Shown: in pieces, positions 30,195 to 41,262 of the stretch
How the letters are laid out: each line of letters starts with the position of its first letter
How positions within the stretch are numbered: the first letter of the stretch is position 1
Assembly: GCF_038502225.1 (NCBI RefSeq)
Contig: NC_091321.1
Location: 37,755,390 to 37,819,389 of the forward strand
Reading direction: 5' to 3'
Length of the DNA: 64,000 nt
From: Cherax quadricarinatus
Taxonomy: Eukaryota > Arthropoda > Malacostraca > Decapoda > Parastacidae
Notes under the pieces: generated by a model
What the model was told of the DNA's origin: nothing
The model's database searches: none
Seen by the model: the letters and a program-made list of their open reading frames with translations, nothing else
Position numbers and translations under genes: made by a program

Positions 30195-31300
30195 CTAATA
30201 TCCCAAAACCCCTCCTTTAGATTGCAGGCATTGTACTGCATTTTTAAAACTATTCCAACTCTCTTCAACCCTCCCACTACTTATCTTTGCACTAGCCCAC
30301 CTTTCTGCCAATAGTCGTTTATATCTCACCCGAACTTCCTCCTCCCTTAGTTTATACACTTTCATCTCCCTCTTACTTGTTGTTGCCACCTTCCGCTTGT
30401 CCCATCTACCTCTTACTCTAACTGTAGCTACAACTAAATAATGATCCGATATATCAGTTGCCCCTCTATAAACATGTACATCCTGGAGCCTACCCATCAA
30501 CCTTTTATCCACCAATATATAATCCAACAAACTACTCTCATTACGTGCTACATCATACCTTGTATATTTATTTATCCTCTTTTTCATAAAATATGTATTA
30601 CTTATTACCAAATCTCTTTCTACACATCTCAATTAAAGGTTCCCCATTTACATTTACCCCTGGCACCCAAAAATTTACCTACTACTCCCTCCATAACATT
30701 TTTACCCACTTTAGCATTGAAATGCCCAACCACAAGTACTCTCACACTTGGTTCAAAACTCCCCACGCTTTCACTCAACATTTCCCGAAATCTCTCTCTC
30801 TCTCATCTACACTTCTCTCTTCCCCAGGTGCATATACGCTTACTATAACCCACTTTTCACATCCAACCTTTATTTCACTCCACATAATCCTTGAATTAAT
30901 ACATTTATAGTCCCTCTTTTCCTGCCATAGCTTATCCTTCAACATTATTGCTGCTCCTTCTTTAGCTGTAACTCTGTTTCAAACCCCTGACCTAATCCCA
31001 TTTATTCCTCTCCATTGAAACTCTCCCACCCCCTTCAGCTTTGTTTCACTTAAAGCCAGGACATCCAGTTTCTTCTCATTCATAATATCCACAATCATTT
31101 CTTTCAGAAAGATCTCTTTCTTATCATTTGCACAACATCTATGCACATTCAGACTTCCCACTTTGGCAATTTTCTTCTTATTCTTTTTAGTAATTTCTAT
31201 ACAGGAAAAGGGGTTACTAGCCCATTGTTCCCGGCATTTTAGTTGACTTTTACAATACGCATGGCTTATGGAGGAAAGATTCTTATTCCACTTCCCCATG
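30195..31300 (-). pseudogene. LINE-A copy: endonuclease region fused directly to 3'UTR
   Basis: Minus strand 31299-30979: leader-encoded residues then VGSLNVHRC, KKLDVLALSETKLKGVGEFQ (catalytic Glu). 30632-30240: SNTYFMKKRINKYTRYDVA, SSLLDYILVDKRLMGR, GATDISDHYLVVATVRV (catalytic Asp/His). At about 30236 the linker (ESWNSFKNAV) changes abruptly into LINE-A 3'UTR (rc of attgcaggcattgtactg), skipping the whole RT. The middle of the nuclease (30640-30975) is frame-broken. So this is an internally deleted copy; the junction shows 2-3 bp of microhomology (AG) rather than clean splice signals. Confidence 0.8.
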
Positions 31301-31400
31301 GATATAAGAGGAAAAGTAATAAGACCAAGAACTATTAAAATAAAATCAAATAAAACTCAGATGAGTGTGTATAAATAAACGTGTACATGTATTGTTTACC

Positions 31401-31500
31401 NNNNNNNNNNNNNNNNNNNNNNNNNNNNNNNNNNNNNNNNNNNNNNNNNNNNNNNNNNNNNNNNNNNNNNNNNNNNNNNNNNNNNNNNNNNNNNNNNNNN
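31401..31500. other. Assembly gap (100 N)
   Basis: Exactly 100 N, a conventional placeholder for a gap of unknown size. Element boundaries and spacing across it are unreliable. Confidence 0.99.
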
Positions 31501-31503
31501 ATC

Positions 31504-32050
31504 TGAAGTTGGAATATTGCTGACACTAACAGCACCTTTGAAGGTAGGTGAAATTGCTGACCTAGAAAATGTACAGAGAACCTTCACCACACACAAGTGT
31601 AATAAAACACCTAAATTACTGGGAACTTTTGAAGTTCCTCGACCTGTACTCTCTGGAATGCAGTAGAGAAACACTTGGAAAATCCTAAAGGGATTAGTAC
31701 CAAACTTGCACACGAAAATCACTGCCTACGAAAGCAAAAGACTCCGCAGATGATGCAACATCCTCCCAATGAAAAGCAGGGTTGCCATGAGTACACTGAG
31801 AGACAAGACAGTCAGTGTCAGGAGCCCAAGACTGTTCAATTGCTTCCCAGCATACATAAGGTGGATTACCAATAGACCACTGGCTGTCTTCAAGTGCTGG
31901 ATAGGCACCTAAATTCAGTACCCGATCAGCCAGGCTGTGGTTTGTATGTCAATTTACGTGCACCGAACAGTAACAGCCTGGTTCATCAGGTCTTGATCCA
32001 CCGCAAGTCCTGGTCACAGATCGGGTGGCAGAGGCATTGACCCCCAAAAA
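31504..32050 (+). pseudogene. LINE-C C-terminal fragment
   Basis: Degraded plus-strand counterpart of 37990-38510: stretches such as PKTVQLLPSIHKVDYQ (31827-31875) and DRHLNSVPDQPGCG, SNSLVHQVLIHRKSW (31890-32020) match LINE-C with stops in between. It ends with the LINE-C tip-like ctctttccagg just before the 24-bp array. Confidence 0.78.
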
Positions 32051-32052
32051 CT

Positions 32053-32345
32053 CTTTCCAGGTATGGTACAGTAGTTACTACTAGCGATGGTGCAGTAGTT
32101 ACTACTAGTGATGGTACAGTAGTTACTACTAGTGATGGTACAGTAGTTACTACTAGTGATGATACAGTAGTTACTACTAGTGATGATACAGTAGATACTA
32201 CATACTAGTGATGGTACAGTAGTTACTACTAGTGATGGTACAGTAATTACTACTAGTGATGGTACAGTAATTACTACTAGTGATGGTACAGTAGTTATTA
32301 CTAGTCATAGTACAGAGTAGTTATAACTAACAATGGTACAGCAGT
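32053..32345 (+). repeat. 24-bp minisatellite, array 1
   Basis: About 12 units of 24 bp containing gatggtacagtagttactac. It uses the same unit as the array after exon E4 (34496-35215), 2.1 kb away in the same orientation. Confidence 0.95.
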
Positions 32346-32646
32346 TAGAACACCTGGGCATCTTTATTTTTCTCAGTTATGATTCACAGATCTATTAATC
32401 AACATTGTCAACACATGTCAGAGCAGCCAGTAGGCCTACCATTTTTGACACTGACTTGATGCATTACCTCACTTTTTTATCACATGTCTATAAAATAGAA
32501 ACTTGAACATTATGATTATTTCATGTCAGATTTGTTGTGTAAACTGCATTTTATATTTTGTTCATCCTAGTACTTTGGGAATTGACTGATGGAGATTTAT
32601 ACTGTGGCTGGAATTACTCATATGCATTTGGAAGGGGACGTTTGAT
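32346..32646 (+). other. Unassigned intron sequence
   Basis: No ORF or repeat recognised between the two minisatellites. Confidence 0.5.
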
Positions 32647-33048
32647 TAGTCCTGGACCAGTTGAGACTCGACAGTAGTCCAGTGTGGACCAAAGTGTCAC
32701 AAGGCTCCTGTCCTAGTCCTGGACCAGTTGGGACTCGACAGTAGTCCAGTGTGGACCAAAGTGTCACAAGGCTCCTGTCCTAGTCCTGGACCAGTTGGGA
32801 CTCGACAGTAGTCCAGTGTGGACCAAAGTGTCACAAGGCTCCTGTCCTAGTCCTGGACCAGTTGGGACTCGACAGTAGTCCAGTGTGGACCAAAGTGTCA
32901 CAAGGCTCCTGTCCTAGTCCTGGACCAGTTGAGACTCGACAGTAGTCCAGTGTGGACCAAAGTGTCACAAGGCTCCTGTCCTAGTCCTGGACCAGTTGAG
33001 ACTCGACAGTAGTCCAGTGTGGACCAAAGTGTCACAAGGCTTCTGTCC
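32647..33048 (+). repeat. 67-bp minisatellite, six near-identical units
   Basis: Units start at 32647, 32714, 32781, 32848, 32915 and 32982, each beginning tagtcctggaccagttg and containing gtccagtgtggaccaaagtg. The only obvious variation is gggact/gagact, indicating recent amplification or active homogenisation. Confidence 0.96.
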
Positions 33049-33166
33049 TAGTCACGAGATATTGAAGAATTATCCAGAGTGGAAATTTGTTTTCATAGAG
33101 TATGTGTGTTGCTAGCATGCAGGGGCAGCAGCTCTCCAAACATTCAACATTACTCGTATAACCCTC

Positions 33167-34246
33167 TTAACCCTTTGAGGGTTTCGGACATATTAGTTCG
33201 GCTTACGACCCAGGGTTTTTGATGTACTAGTACGCCTAAATTCTAGCACCCGCAAATCTAGTGAGAGAAAACTGGTAGGCCTACATATGAAAGAATGGGC
33301 CTATGTGGTCAGTGTGCACAGTATAAAAAAATCCTGCAGCACACAGTGCATAATGAGAAAAAAAAAACTTTGACCGTGTTCTTGGAATTAAACAGCGATT
33401 TTGCACTGTATTTTCGTATGGTATTTATTGTTGTATTCTAGTTTTCTTGGTCTCATTTTATAGAATGGAAGACATATTACAGAAATTGAGATGATTTTGA
33501 CTGGTTTTATAATGAAAAGTACCTTGAAATTGAGCACGAAGTAGCAGAAATGTTCGATTTTTATCAAAGTTCAAAAGTAAACAAATCATGCCAAGCGTCC
33601 AATACACGTCAACTGGTGAGTCTAATATTCTTTCACAAGTGCGCTGATATTATTTATACCATTTCTACACTAATGCAGTAGTCTGCATAACAGTAAATCT
33701 TCTATTTTTTGTAAGAATAAAAATTCAAAGTGGAAAGCCCAAGAAATATAAGAGGGGCTTGGGGATGTGACTAACAAACAGAGAACTTGTTATTTTAGTG
33801 CCAGGAATGTCTTTCTTGTTTATTCTGGACCCTGTTCAGAAATTGGCATCTTTTGAAATTTGTGTGAAATTGGCAAAATTACTAAATTATGACCACTTTA
33901 TTGGATAGTTGAAATTGGTAAATGGGTGGTTTCTTGTACTCATTCGATAGAAAAAATGGAGTTCTAGTGAAATAGTTATGATTTTTGTCTACTAGTACAT
34001 TGGAATTGGCCGAAAATAAGGCTCAAAGCGGGCAAAATTGCCGATGCGTAAACATCGTCGAGACCGCTAACTTCGCGAGAGCATAATTCCGTAAGTTTTC
34101 CAGCAAATTTCATACTTTTGGTGTCATTATAATCAGGAAAAGATTCTCTATCTTTTCATAGGAAAAAAAATTTTTTTTTTTTTTTTTAAATTTTGCCGAC
34201 CCTGAGAACAAGTCTCGGAGAGGGCCTGTCGACCCTCAAAGGGTTA
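33167..34246 (+). mobile_element. TTAA element E (1073 bp)
   Basis: Left TTAA at 33167-33170, internal 33171-34243, then TTA at 34244-34246. Ends CCCTTTGAGGGT / ACCCTCAAAGGG. Collinear with copy D and the same internal length. The second subterminal motif survives as TGTACTAGTACG; the first is mutated. The element lies only 57 bp upstream of exon E4. Confidence 0.88.
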
Positions 34247-34302
34247 GCACCCTCTATAATAAGATAAAATTAGTTTTCTTACAGTAACTACCTTGTTTCC
34301 AG

Positions 34303-34479
34303 GCTGCTGCTCACTTGGTCCGCAAGGGAGACCTGGGCATCACAGCAGCTGCCCATGCTTTCAACATACCGCGAACGACTCTCTTCAGAGCTTCTAAGAG
34401 GACAGACATACCATGCCCAGTGAAGCAGGAGGTAGAGGAGTCACCCAGTAAACCTGTCAATAAGAACTCTGAAGCAAAG
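34303..34479 (+). CDS. Host gene exon E4: Pipsqueak-type helix-turn-helix
   Basis: Acceptor ccttgtttccag at 34302, donor AAG|gtaaca at 34480; exactly 59 codons in phase 0/0, matching E3. It encodes AAAHLVRKGDLGITAAAHAF followed by NIPRTTLFRASKR. The pattern V(R)xG-x(5-6)-AAxxFxIPRTTLxR is that of the psq helix-turn-helix (BTB-psq and related insect/crustacean transcription factors), where the IPR-T-L turn contacts DNA. The C-terminal half is polar with PVKQEVEES (a VKQE psi-K-x-E, SUMO-type site). Helix 1 appears shorter than the usual domain, so its start may be encoded by E3 (…PTPRKI). A sequence-specific nuclear DNA-binding role is inferred from the family. Which psq family member it is I cannot say. 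A possible 'start' at 34315 is only an internal TTG codon. Confidence 0.75.
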
Positions 34480-34495
34480 GTAACACTTGTTCATT

Positions 34496-35215
34496 AGTAA
34501 TGCTACAGTAATTACTGCTAGTGATGGTACAGTAGTTACTACTGGTGATGGTACAGTAGTTACTACTGGTGATGGTACAGTAGTTACTAATAGTGATGCT
34601 ACAGTAGTTACTAGTGATGCTACATTAGTTACTACTGGTGATGGTACAGTAGTTACTACTAGTGATGCTACAGTAGTTACTACTAGTCATGGTACAGTAG
34701 TTAATACTAGTGATGCTACAGTAGTTACTACTGGTGATGCTACAGTAGTTACTACTGGTGATGCTACAGTAGTTACTAGTGATGCTACAGTAGTTACTAC
34801 TGGTGATGGTACAGTAGTTACTACTGGTGATGCTACAGTAGTTACTAATAGTGATGCTACAGTAGTTAATACTAGTGATGCTACAGTAGTTACTACTGGT
34901 GATCCTACAGTAGTTACTACTAGTGATGCTACAGTAGTTACTACAAGTGATGCTACAGTAGTTACTAGTGATGCTACAGTAGTTAATACTAGTGATGCTA
35001 CAGTAGTTACTACTGGTGATGGTACAGTAGTTACTACTAGTGTTGGTGCAGTAGTTACTACTAGTAATGGTACAGTAGTTAGTGCTAGTGATGGTACAGT
35101 AATTATTTGCAGTGGTACAGTAGTTACTATTAGTGATGCTACAATAGTTACTTCTAGTAATGGTACAATAGTTACTAGTAATGGTACAGTAGTTACTACT
35201 AGTGCTGAGGTATAG
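34496..35215 (+). repeat. 24-bp minisatellite, array 2
   Basis: About 29 units of 24 bp (some 21 bp) containing gctacagtagttactactgg or a close variant, starting 16 bp after the E4 donor. Because units are multiples of three, a 242-codon Val/Thr/Ser/Asp-repeat ORF runs through; I regard this as non-coding intron. Confidence 0.95.
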
Positions 35216-35439
35216 TGTAACCTTTTAGGTAAGATGTAACCATTTTGAAATATTTGCTGTCAGTAATTAGAGGGTTTCTTCTCTGACTGACATTAATCAA
35301 TCACTTGTCAGTCAAATTCACTTAGACCCTAGCTGTCCCAGGTCTAAAATATGTGAACTCTTTCCTTTGACAGGTTTGTTATTACTGCTAAGCATATTGA
35401 ATACTTATCAATCTGATATTAGAGCCAGCAAATAAAACC
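35216..35439 (+). other. Unassigned intron sequence
   Basis: About 220 bp without repeat or coding signal. Confidence 0.4.
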
Positions 35440-38400
35440 CCCTAAATTCCACCAATATAACGACATTTGTCTTTGCAAACATACAGGACCTAAAGCCGTC
35501 AAAGAACAACAAAATTCCTTACATCAAGGGACTGCTCACAGAGACCCACATAAAGAATCATTATAACAACAAAATATAGATCCCAGGTTATAACCTATTC
35601 AGATGTGACAGACTAAACAGGCAGCAAGGGGGAGTTGGCCTGTATGTCACAGAGTCGCTCATTTACTCAGAACTACTAAACACCTCAAATGGTGTAGTTG
35701 AAGTTTTGGCAGCAAAGATTGAAAACCAAAACCATGTTATTGTGGCGGTATACAAACCTCCAAACACAACTTCCCAGCAGTTCCAAGAGCAGCTTGTGAA
35801 AATTGACCAATGTCTGGCAAATCTCCCAACTCCTGCCCCAAGCATCTTACTACTAGGAGATTTCAACTTGAGACACCTAAAATGGAGGAGTATAGCAAGC
35901 AATGTTTTAGCACAGATCACCCCAAGAGGCAGCTCAGAAGAAAATTCACACACACACAAACTATTAAATCTCTGCACCAAACTCTCCTTAAAGCAGCAAA
36001 TATTAGAGCCTACAAGACTTGAAAATATGCTGGACCTCATCTTCACTAACAATGACCGTATCAAAGACAGTACACTCAGATCACAACATAATAGAGGTAC
36101 GGACATGTATGTACAGGGCTCCTGACCAGCAAAATGTGATCAGTCATGAAGGTCTCTTAAGAACATAAGAATGTAGGAACATTGCAGAAGGCCTACTGGC
36201 TCATACGAGGCAGGTCCTTATCAAAACAACCTCTACCTAAAGCTACCCAAGAAATAACTCCCGTACCCCATGACACCAATCAAACCCAGCCTCTCCCACT
36301 CTTCACAAAATTCAATTTCAATAACAAAAACAAACAGTGGGATCAAGTCAACCATATCCTAACATTTGCCTAGAAAAAATGAACTCTTTGGTTCTTGAGA
36401 TGTGCTCAAGACACATTCCATTAAGAAAAAGAAAGAGAAGATGCAAACTAGAAAGACAGAGATGCTCCCTATACAGACGAAGGTGAAGAGTCACAGAACT
36501 GCTGAGAGGGGCCAATATATCTGAAATATAAAGGGAGGCACTGGTCAGTGAAATTGCAAATATCAAACCTAAGTTGAAGGAATCTTACAGGAGACAAGAA
36601 TCTCAGGAAGAACTAATAGCCATAAAGGAAATTGATAAAACCCAAAATACTTCTCTTATGCCAAATCTAAAAAAAAACAACATCCGGTATTGGGGCCCTG
36701 CTTAGGCGGGATGGGACATACACAGATGACAGCCAAGAAATGAGTGAGATATTAAAGTGCCAATATGACTCAGTGTTCAGCGAGCCGCTGCCCAAACTAA
36801 GGGTTGACAATCCAAATGAATTCTTTATGAACGAAACCCAAATTTTGGTCATCTCGGAAATTATCCTAACTCCACAAGACTTTGAAAAGGCAATAAATGA
36901 CATGCCCATGCACTCTGTTTCAGGCCCAGACTCATGGCTCATGGAACTCCATGTTCATCAAGAATTGCAAGAAGCCCCTGTCACATGCCTTCAGCATTCT
37001 ATGAAGAGGGAGCATGGACATGGGTCATCCCACCACACACACTAAAAACAACAGACATAGCTCCACTCCACAAAGGTGGACATAAGGCAACTGCAAAGAA
37101 CTACGGACCGATAGCACTAACATCCCATATCATAAAAATCTTTGAGGTTCTAAGAAGGAAGATCGGCAACCACCTAGATACCCATCAGTTACAAAACCCA
37201 AGGCAACGCGAGATTAAAGCAGATCACTCCTGCCTGTCCCAGCTCCTGGACCACTATGACAAGGTGCTGGATGCTGTTTAGGATAAACAAAATACAGCTG
37301 TGTACACAGACTTTGCAAAAGCTTTCGACAAGTATGACCTTGATGTAATAGCACACAAAATGCATGATAAAGGAATAACAGGAAACGTTGGTAGATGGAT
37401 CTATAAATTCCTGACAAATAGAACACAAAGAGTAATGGTAAACAGAGTAAAATCCTAGGCAGCCACGGTGAAAAGCTCTGTTCCACAAGGCACAGTACTC
37501 GCTCCCATTCTATTCCTCATCCTCATTTCTGACATAGAGATGTCATCCATAGCTCCATGTCTTCCGTTGAGGATGACACCTGGATTGCCATGGCAGTGAC
37601 CTCCATCGAAGACACTGGAAGACTCCAAGCGGACATCAACCAAATCTTCGAATGGGCCTCCCAAAACAATATGAAGTTCAGTGAGGAGAAATTTCAACTG
37701 CTCAGATATGGAAACCTTGAGGAAATTAAAAATGTATTAGTTTATGCGATAAATTCAAACCATACAATAGAGCGAAAAAGAAATGTGAAAGACCTGGGAG
37801 TTATAATGTCAGAGGATCTAGCCTGCAAAAACCACAACAATGTATCTACCTTATCTGCTAGGAAAGTGATAGGATGGATAATGAGAACCTTCAAAACTAG
37901 GGACACCAAGCCCATGGTGACACTCTTCAAATTGCTTGTTCTTTCTAGGCTGGAATACTACTGTACACTAACAGCCCCCTTCATGGCTGGCGACATTGCA
38001 GACCTGGAGAGCATACAAAGAACTTTGACAGCACACATAAGTACGATAAGGCACCTAAATTACAGGGAATGGTTGAAGGTTCTTGATCTGTATTTCCTGG
38101 AATGCAGGCGAGAGAGATACATGATAATATACACTTGGAAGGTCCTGGAGGGATTAGTACCAAACCTACACACGAAAATCACTCCCTATGAAAGCGAAAG
38201 ACTCGGCAGGAGATGCAACATTTCCCTGATGAAAAGCAGGGGGTGCCACAAGTACTTTGAGAGACCACACAGTAAGTATCTGGGGCCCAAGACTGTTCAA
38301 CGGCCTCCCAGTATACATAAGGGGGATTACCAATAGACCCTTGGCTGTCTTCTTGAAGACACTGGACAGGCACCTGAAGTCAGTACCTGACCAACCGGGA

Positions 38401-38545
38401 TGTAGTTCGTATGTCAGTCTGCATGCGGCCGGCAGTAACAGCCCAGTTGATCAGACCCTGATCCACCATGAGGCCTGGTCTAAGACCGAGCCACAGGTGT
38501 GTTGACCCTCAATATCCTCTCCAGGTAAACCCCTGGTGCCTGGTC
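35440..38545 (+). pseudogene. LINE-C: CR1-group LINE (endonuclease, RT, C-terminus), decayed
   Basis: Plus strand. Endonuclease at about 35500-36090: CDRLNRQQGGVGLYVTES, NHVIVAVYKPPNTTSQQF, SILLLGDFNLRHLKW (Asp/Asn), ENMLDLIFTNNDR. A CR1 tail interrupts at about 36159-36300. RT: DIAPLHKGGHKATAKNYGPI, AVYTDFAKAFDKYDLDVIA (motif A, 37295-37345), SSVPQGTVLAPILFLILISD (motif B, near 37470-37530), then SSVEDDTWIAM in place of the expected FVDDT-type motif C (near 37560), showing damage at the catalytic box. C-terminus: RNVKDLGVIMSEDLAC, LVLSRLEYYCTL, YTWKVLEGLVPNLHTKI and LFNGLPVYIRGITNRPLAVF, then DRHLKSVPDQPGCSSYVS. Multiple frameshifts and stops. Fragments of the same family are at 31504-32050 and 48355-48640. 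Confidence 0.83.
36159..36300 (-). mobile_element. CR1 3' tail inserted in LINE-C
   Basis: Starts gaacataagaatgtaggaac and continues ggcctactggctcatacgag, reverse complement of the CR1 3' end seen at 16985-17050. About 140 bp, 5'-truncated. Confidence 0.75.
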
Positions 38546-39099
38546 CATTATCCAGGCTCCATGGTGGAGTGAAGGCAAGGCCTCGCAGCCTCTTCACCCC
38601 ACGTGGTTGACACAGAGTAACTCTGTTATTGACTCCTGATAATCTGACCCAAATACCAGTCTGCATATGCTAAGTCCCTACCTTCCTTGAACAATATTAG
38701 GGATTGTAATTTACACTAGATAAGGCTAAGAGAATGACAAGCCAGTGGCTGTTCTTGGGAAGTCAGGCAAGACCACATGCAGGTTAAGTCACACGATCAC
38801 GTTTTCAATGTTCTCGAGTTCTTTCTTGCATCAAATTCACTCTGCTATGAATTTGATGCAAGTCCAAAGATTCATAGATTACATAGATGAGCCTTCAGTA
38901 CTCTTAACACTACTAACCTTAATTAAGGTTTGAACACTGTGTTACAGGATTTCCTTGCTGGACATCATGTACACTGACATAATGGCTGTTGGACTGAGAC
39001 TGAAATCCTGTCACTGGCTTTTCTGATCATATGCCTTGTGTAAGCTCTGAGCATGGTTGCCAGAGCTGGCAAAAAAAAAAAAAATGAAACTTATTGAGG
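38546..39099. other. LINE-C 3' flank and unassigned sequence
   Basis: 38546-38640 may be the LINE-C 3'UTR (tccatggtggagtgaaggca). The remainder contains short direct and inverted repeats of atttgatgcaag (38828-38867) but no gene. Confidence 0.4.
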
Positions 39100-39665
39100 A
39101 TGACTAAGTTGATCCCATGTATCAGAAATCTTTCCTTTGAGGATAAACTGAAGGCACTATCTATCCTGTGAGCATAGGCTGAGGGCACCATATCCTATGA
39201 GCATAGACCGAGGGCACTGTCTGTCTTACAAGCATAGGCTGAGGGCACCATATCCTATGAGCATAGACCGAGGGCACTGTCTATTCTACAAGCATAGATT
39301 GAGGACACTGAATATACATGCTCTAGAAAGGTATAGAATTAGAGGGGATATGATTGAGGTGTACATGTAAAACAGGAATAAATAAAAAGGCTGTAAATAA
39401 CTTGCTAAAAATATCTATCCAAGAAATGGCTCACAGCTGTGGATTCAAGTTGGAAAAAAATAGATTTAGAAAGGATAGAGGAAGGCATTGGTATAGTAAT
39501 AGAGTTGTGAATGAGTGGAACAAACTCCTGAGTAGAATCACTGAAGCTAAAACCTTGTGTAGTTTTAAAAATAGATTTGACTAGAACATGAATTGGTGTG
39601 ACTTGGACCTGCCTAGCATAGGCCAGTAGGACTGAAGTGCTCCTCCTATCCTTTGTTCTTATGAG
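39100..39665 (+). pseudogene. CR1-like C-terminal fragment with internal tandem expansion
   Basis: Plus strand: RNLSFEDKLKALS (39125-39165), a tandem expansion to about 39310, then LERYRIRGDMIEVYM, a stop, and NNLLKISIQEMAHSCGFKLE with RKDRGRHWYSNRVVNEWNKL (39400-39535), the CR1/L2 C-terminal signature. It ends in a CR1 tail (ggccagtaggactgaagtgc ... ttgttcttatg) at 39665. Differs enough from 17134-18930 to be another subfamily. Confidence 0.82.
39150..39310 (+). repeat. ~31-bp/62-bp tandem repeat within the CR1 fragment
   Basis: About five units with gagcataggctgagggcacc alternating with gagcatagaccgagggcact. It is an expansion of the stretch encoding …EDKLKALSIL and disrupts the frame. Confidence 0.85.
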
Positions 39666-40105
39666 TGCTTTGAACATGTGAGAATGTCACTCACTATGAC
39701 ATTCGTAAATTTAAGGTCTTTGACCTGATATTGTTTACACGTTTGATTGGGTCGTGATCAAGGCGGTGGATGAATGAAAAGACTTCGGAGGCTTCTTTCT
39801 TTATTTGCGATATCTGGGTACACAGGCAGTGTGTTTGTGCCCATGGCCCCAAGGGGCCATGCCAGTGAGGGAGAAGGAGTAGGCCTTGTTGGCTGTAGGA
39901 TGCCCGGGCACCAAGTGAGAGAGAAGCAGGGGTGGGCAGGCTGAAGTGGCATGCCCACCAGGCTTGCCCTCTGGGGGAAACTACGGGAACTAGGCATGTA
40001 GGCTTACTGGCTACATTTTGCTCGGCCACCTATCTATGGTTGACCCTGACCATGACTGGCTGTCAAAAAAAAAAAAAAAAAACACAGTCTCTCTCTCTCT
40101 TGCAG

Positions 40106-40129
40106 GACAAGGCACAGAACAAAGAATAA
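40106..40129 (+). CDS. Candidate alternative terminal exon after E4
   Basis: A (CT)n tract ending cttgcag at 40105 is a strong acceptor. Phase 0 entry from E4 would give DKAQNKE and a TAA stop at 40127-40129, followed at once by an overlapping AATAAA. It would make a very short C-terminus. It could equally be chance in a repeat-rich intron; E5 (59419) competes with it. Confidence 0.25.
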   Translation, partial: DKAQNKE

Positions 40130-40199
40130 AAACATATATATACACATACATGGACATGGAAAAAAAAAACTTCCTACAGGGAGGGAAGAAAAAGAAGGT

Positions 40200-41262
40200 A
40201 TGCTAAACATCGTGGTCTAAGGCAGTGAGTGTCGATGGGCATCACTGCACACTTTTCTGCATCTGGACAGATGCTGCAACACAGGAGACATTGCTGCAGC
40301 TGAGCTCTGATGTAACAGGTTACGATCTCCTCTGGAACAGTGAAGCAGTCATTGTAGTAGTTGCTACAAGGTTCACTCATCCTGGGGCACAACTTGCTGG
40401 TGCCCTCAAGTGAAGCATCGTCAGTACTCTTCAACTGGGCAGGACTTCCGGCAAGCGACTCAGGAGGACATTTCTCAACTGGTACTGTTGCTGGGGCTGT
40501 CACTGCTGGCGAATGTGGAGTGAGTCGTGGCAGAGATGACTCGGCGAAACATCTGGAAGTCATAACATCATACACCATACAGCAGTGAGTGGGCTAGCAG
40601 TCAAAGTGACATCATCTTGGTGCAGGCTGCTCACTGAAGCTATTCTCTTGACAGTTGGAGCTATAGCAGAGGTTAGTCTAAGCGTCCCCAGACTAGTTCT
40701 CTACATATACATAACTGCTCTGACGGTCGGGTGGTGAAGTGGAACACATGGGGAATCGTAGCAGGTACAACTCAGATGGGCATCTACGAGCAGCGAACCT
40801 AAAGAGCTTTCTGTACAAAGAGCTCAGATGCTTGTAACTGACACCTGGACTCACTAATGTCAGTCGTCAATGTGCGGGTCACACCGGGTGACAAGTAACA
40901 TGAGGTGCTACACTGATCTGGGCACAGAACATACTGTAGTCCACACACAGCTGTGCTCAAGACCACACAGGACACACGGAAAACTGCACACACCTACTGC
41001 ACATGCGGTACAACATGGCTTGAGCAAAGGACGCTTTTCATTGCAAAAATCAACGCTAAACCGTACATGAAAATGTGAGAACACTGACTGAGAGGAATTA
41101 ATTAACACATATACTGTATCTTCTCTTTTAGGTAGTAGGTTGGTAAACAGCAACCGCCCAGGGAGGTATGACCGTCCTGCCAAGTGAGTGTAAAGCGAAA
41201 GCCTGTAATTGTTTTACATGATGGTAGGATTGCTGGAGTCCTTTTTTCTGTCTCACAAACAT
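40200..41262. other. Unassigned sequence between the direct repeats
   Basis: Short ORFs on both strands, none recognisable. Composition is slightly GC-richer than the flanks. Could be the interior of a decayed element bounded by the direct repeats at 39775 and 42548. Confidence 0.4.

Noticed and set aside
32647..33048. CRISPR array
   Set aside because: Repeats are directly adjacent with no unique spacers, and the genome is eukaryotic.
34487..35215. 242-codon ORF of Val/Thr/Asp repeats
   Set aside because: It is a read-through of a 24-bp minisatellite whose unit is a multiple of three, located after a splice donor; an identical array at 32053 is interrupted.
40180..40197. 18-nt microexon between ttcctacag and gtatgc, encoding GGKKKK
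   Set aside because: Splice-like words in a low-complexity A/G-rich stretch; no supporting conservation, and it would need E4 to skip a closer stop-bearing exon.
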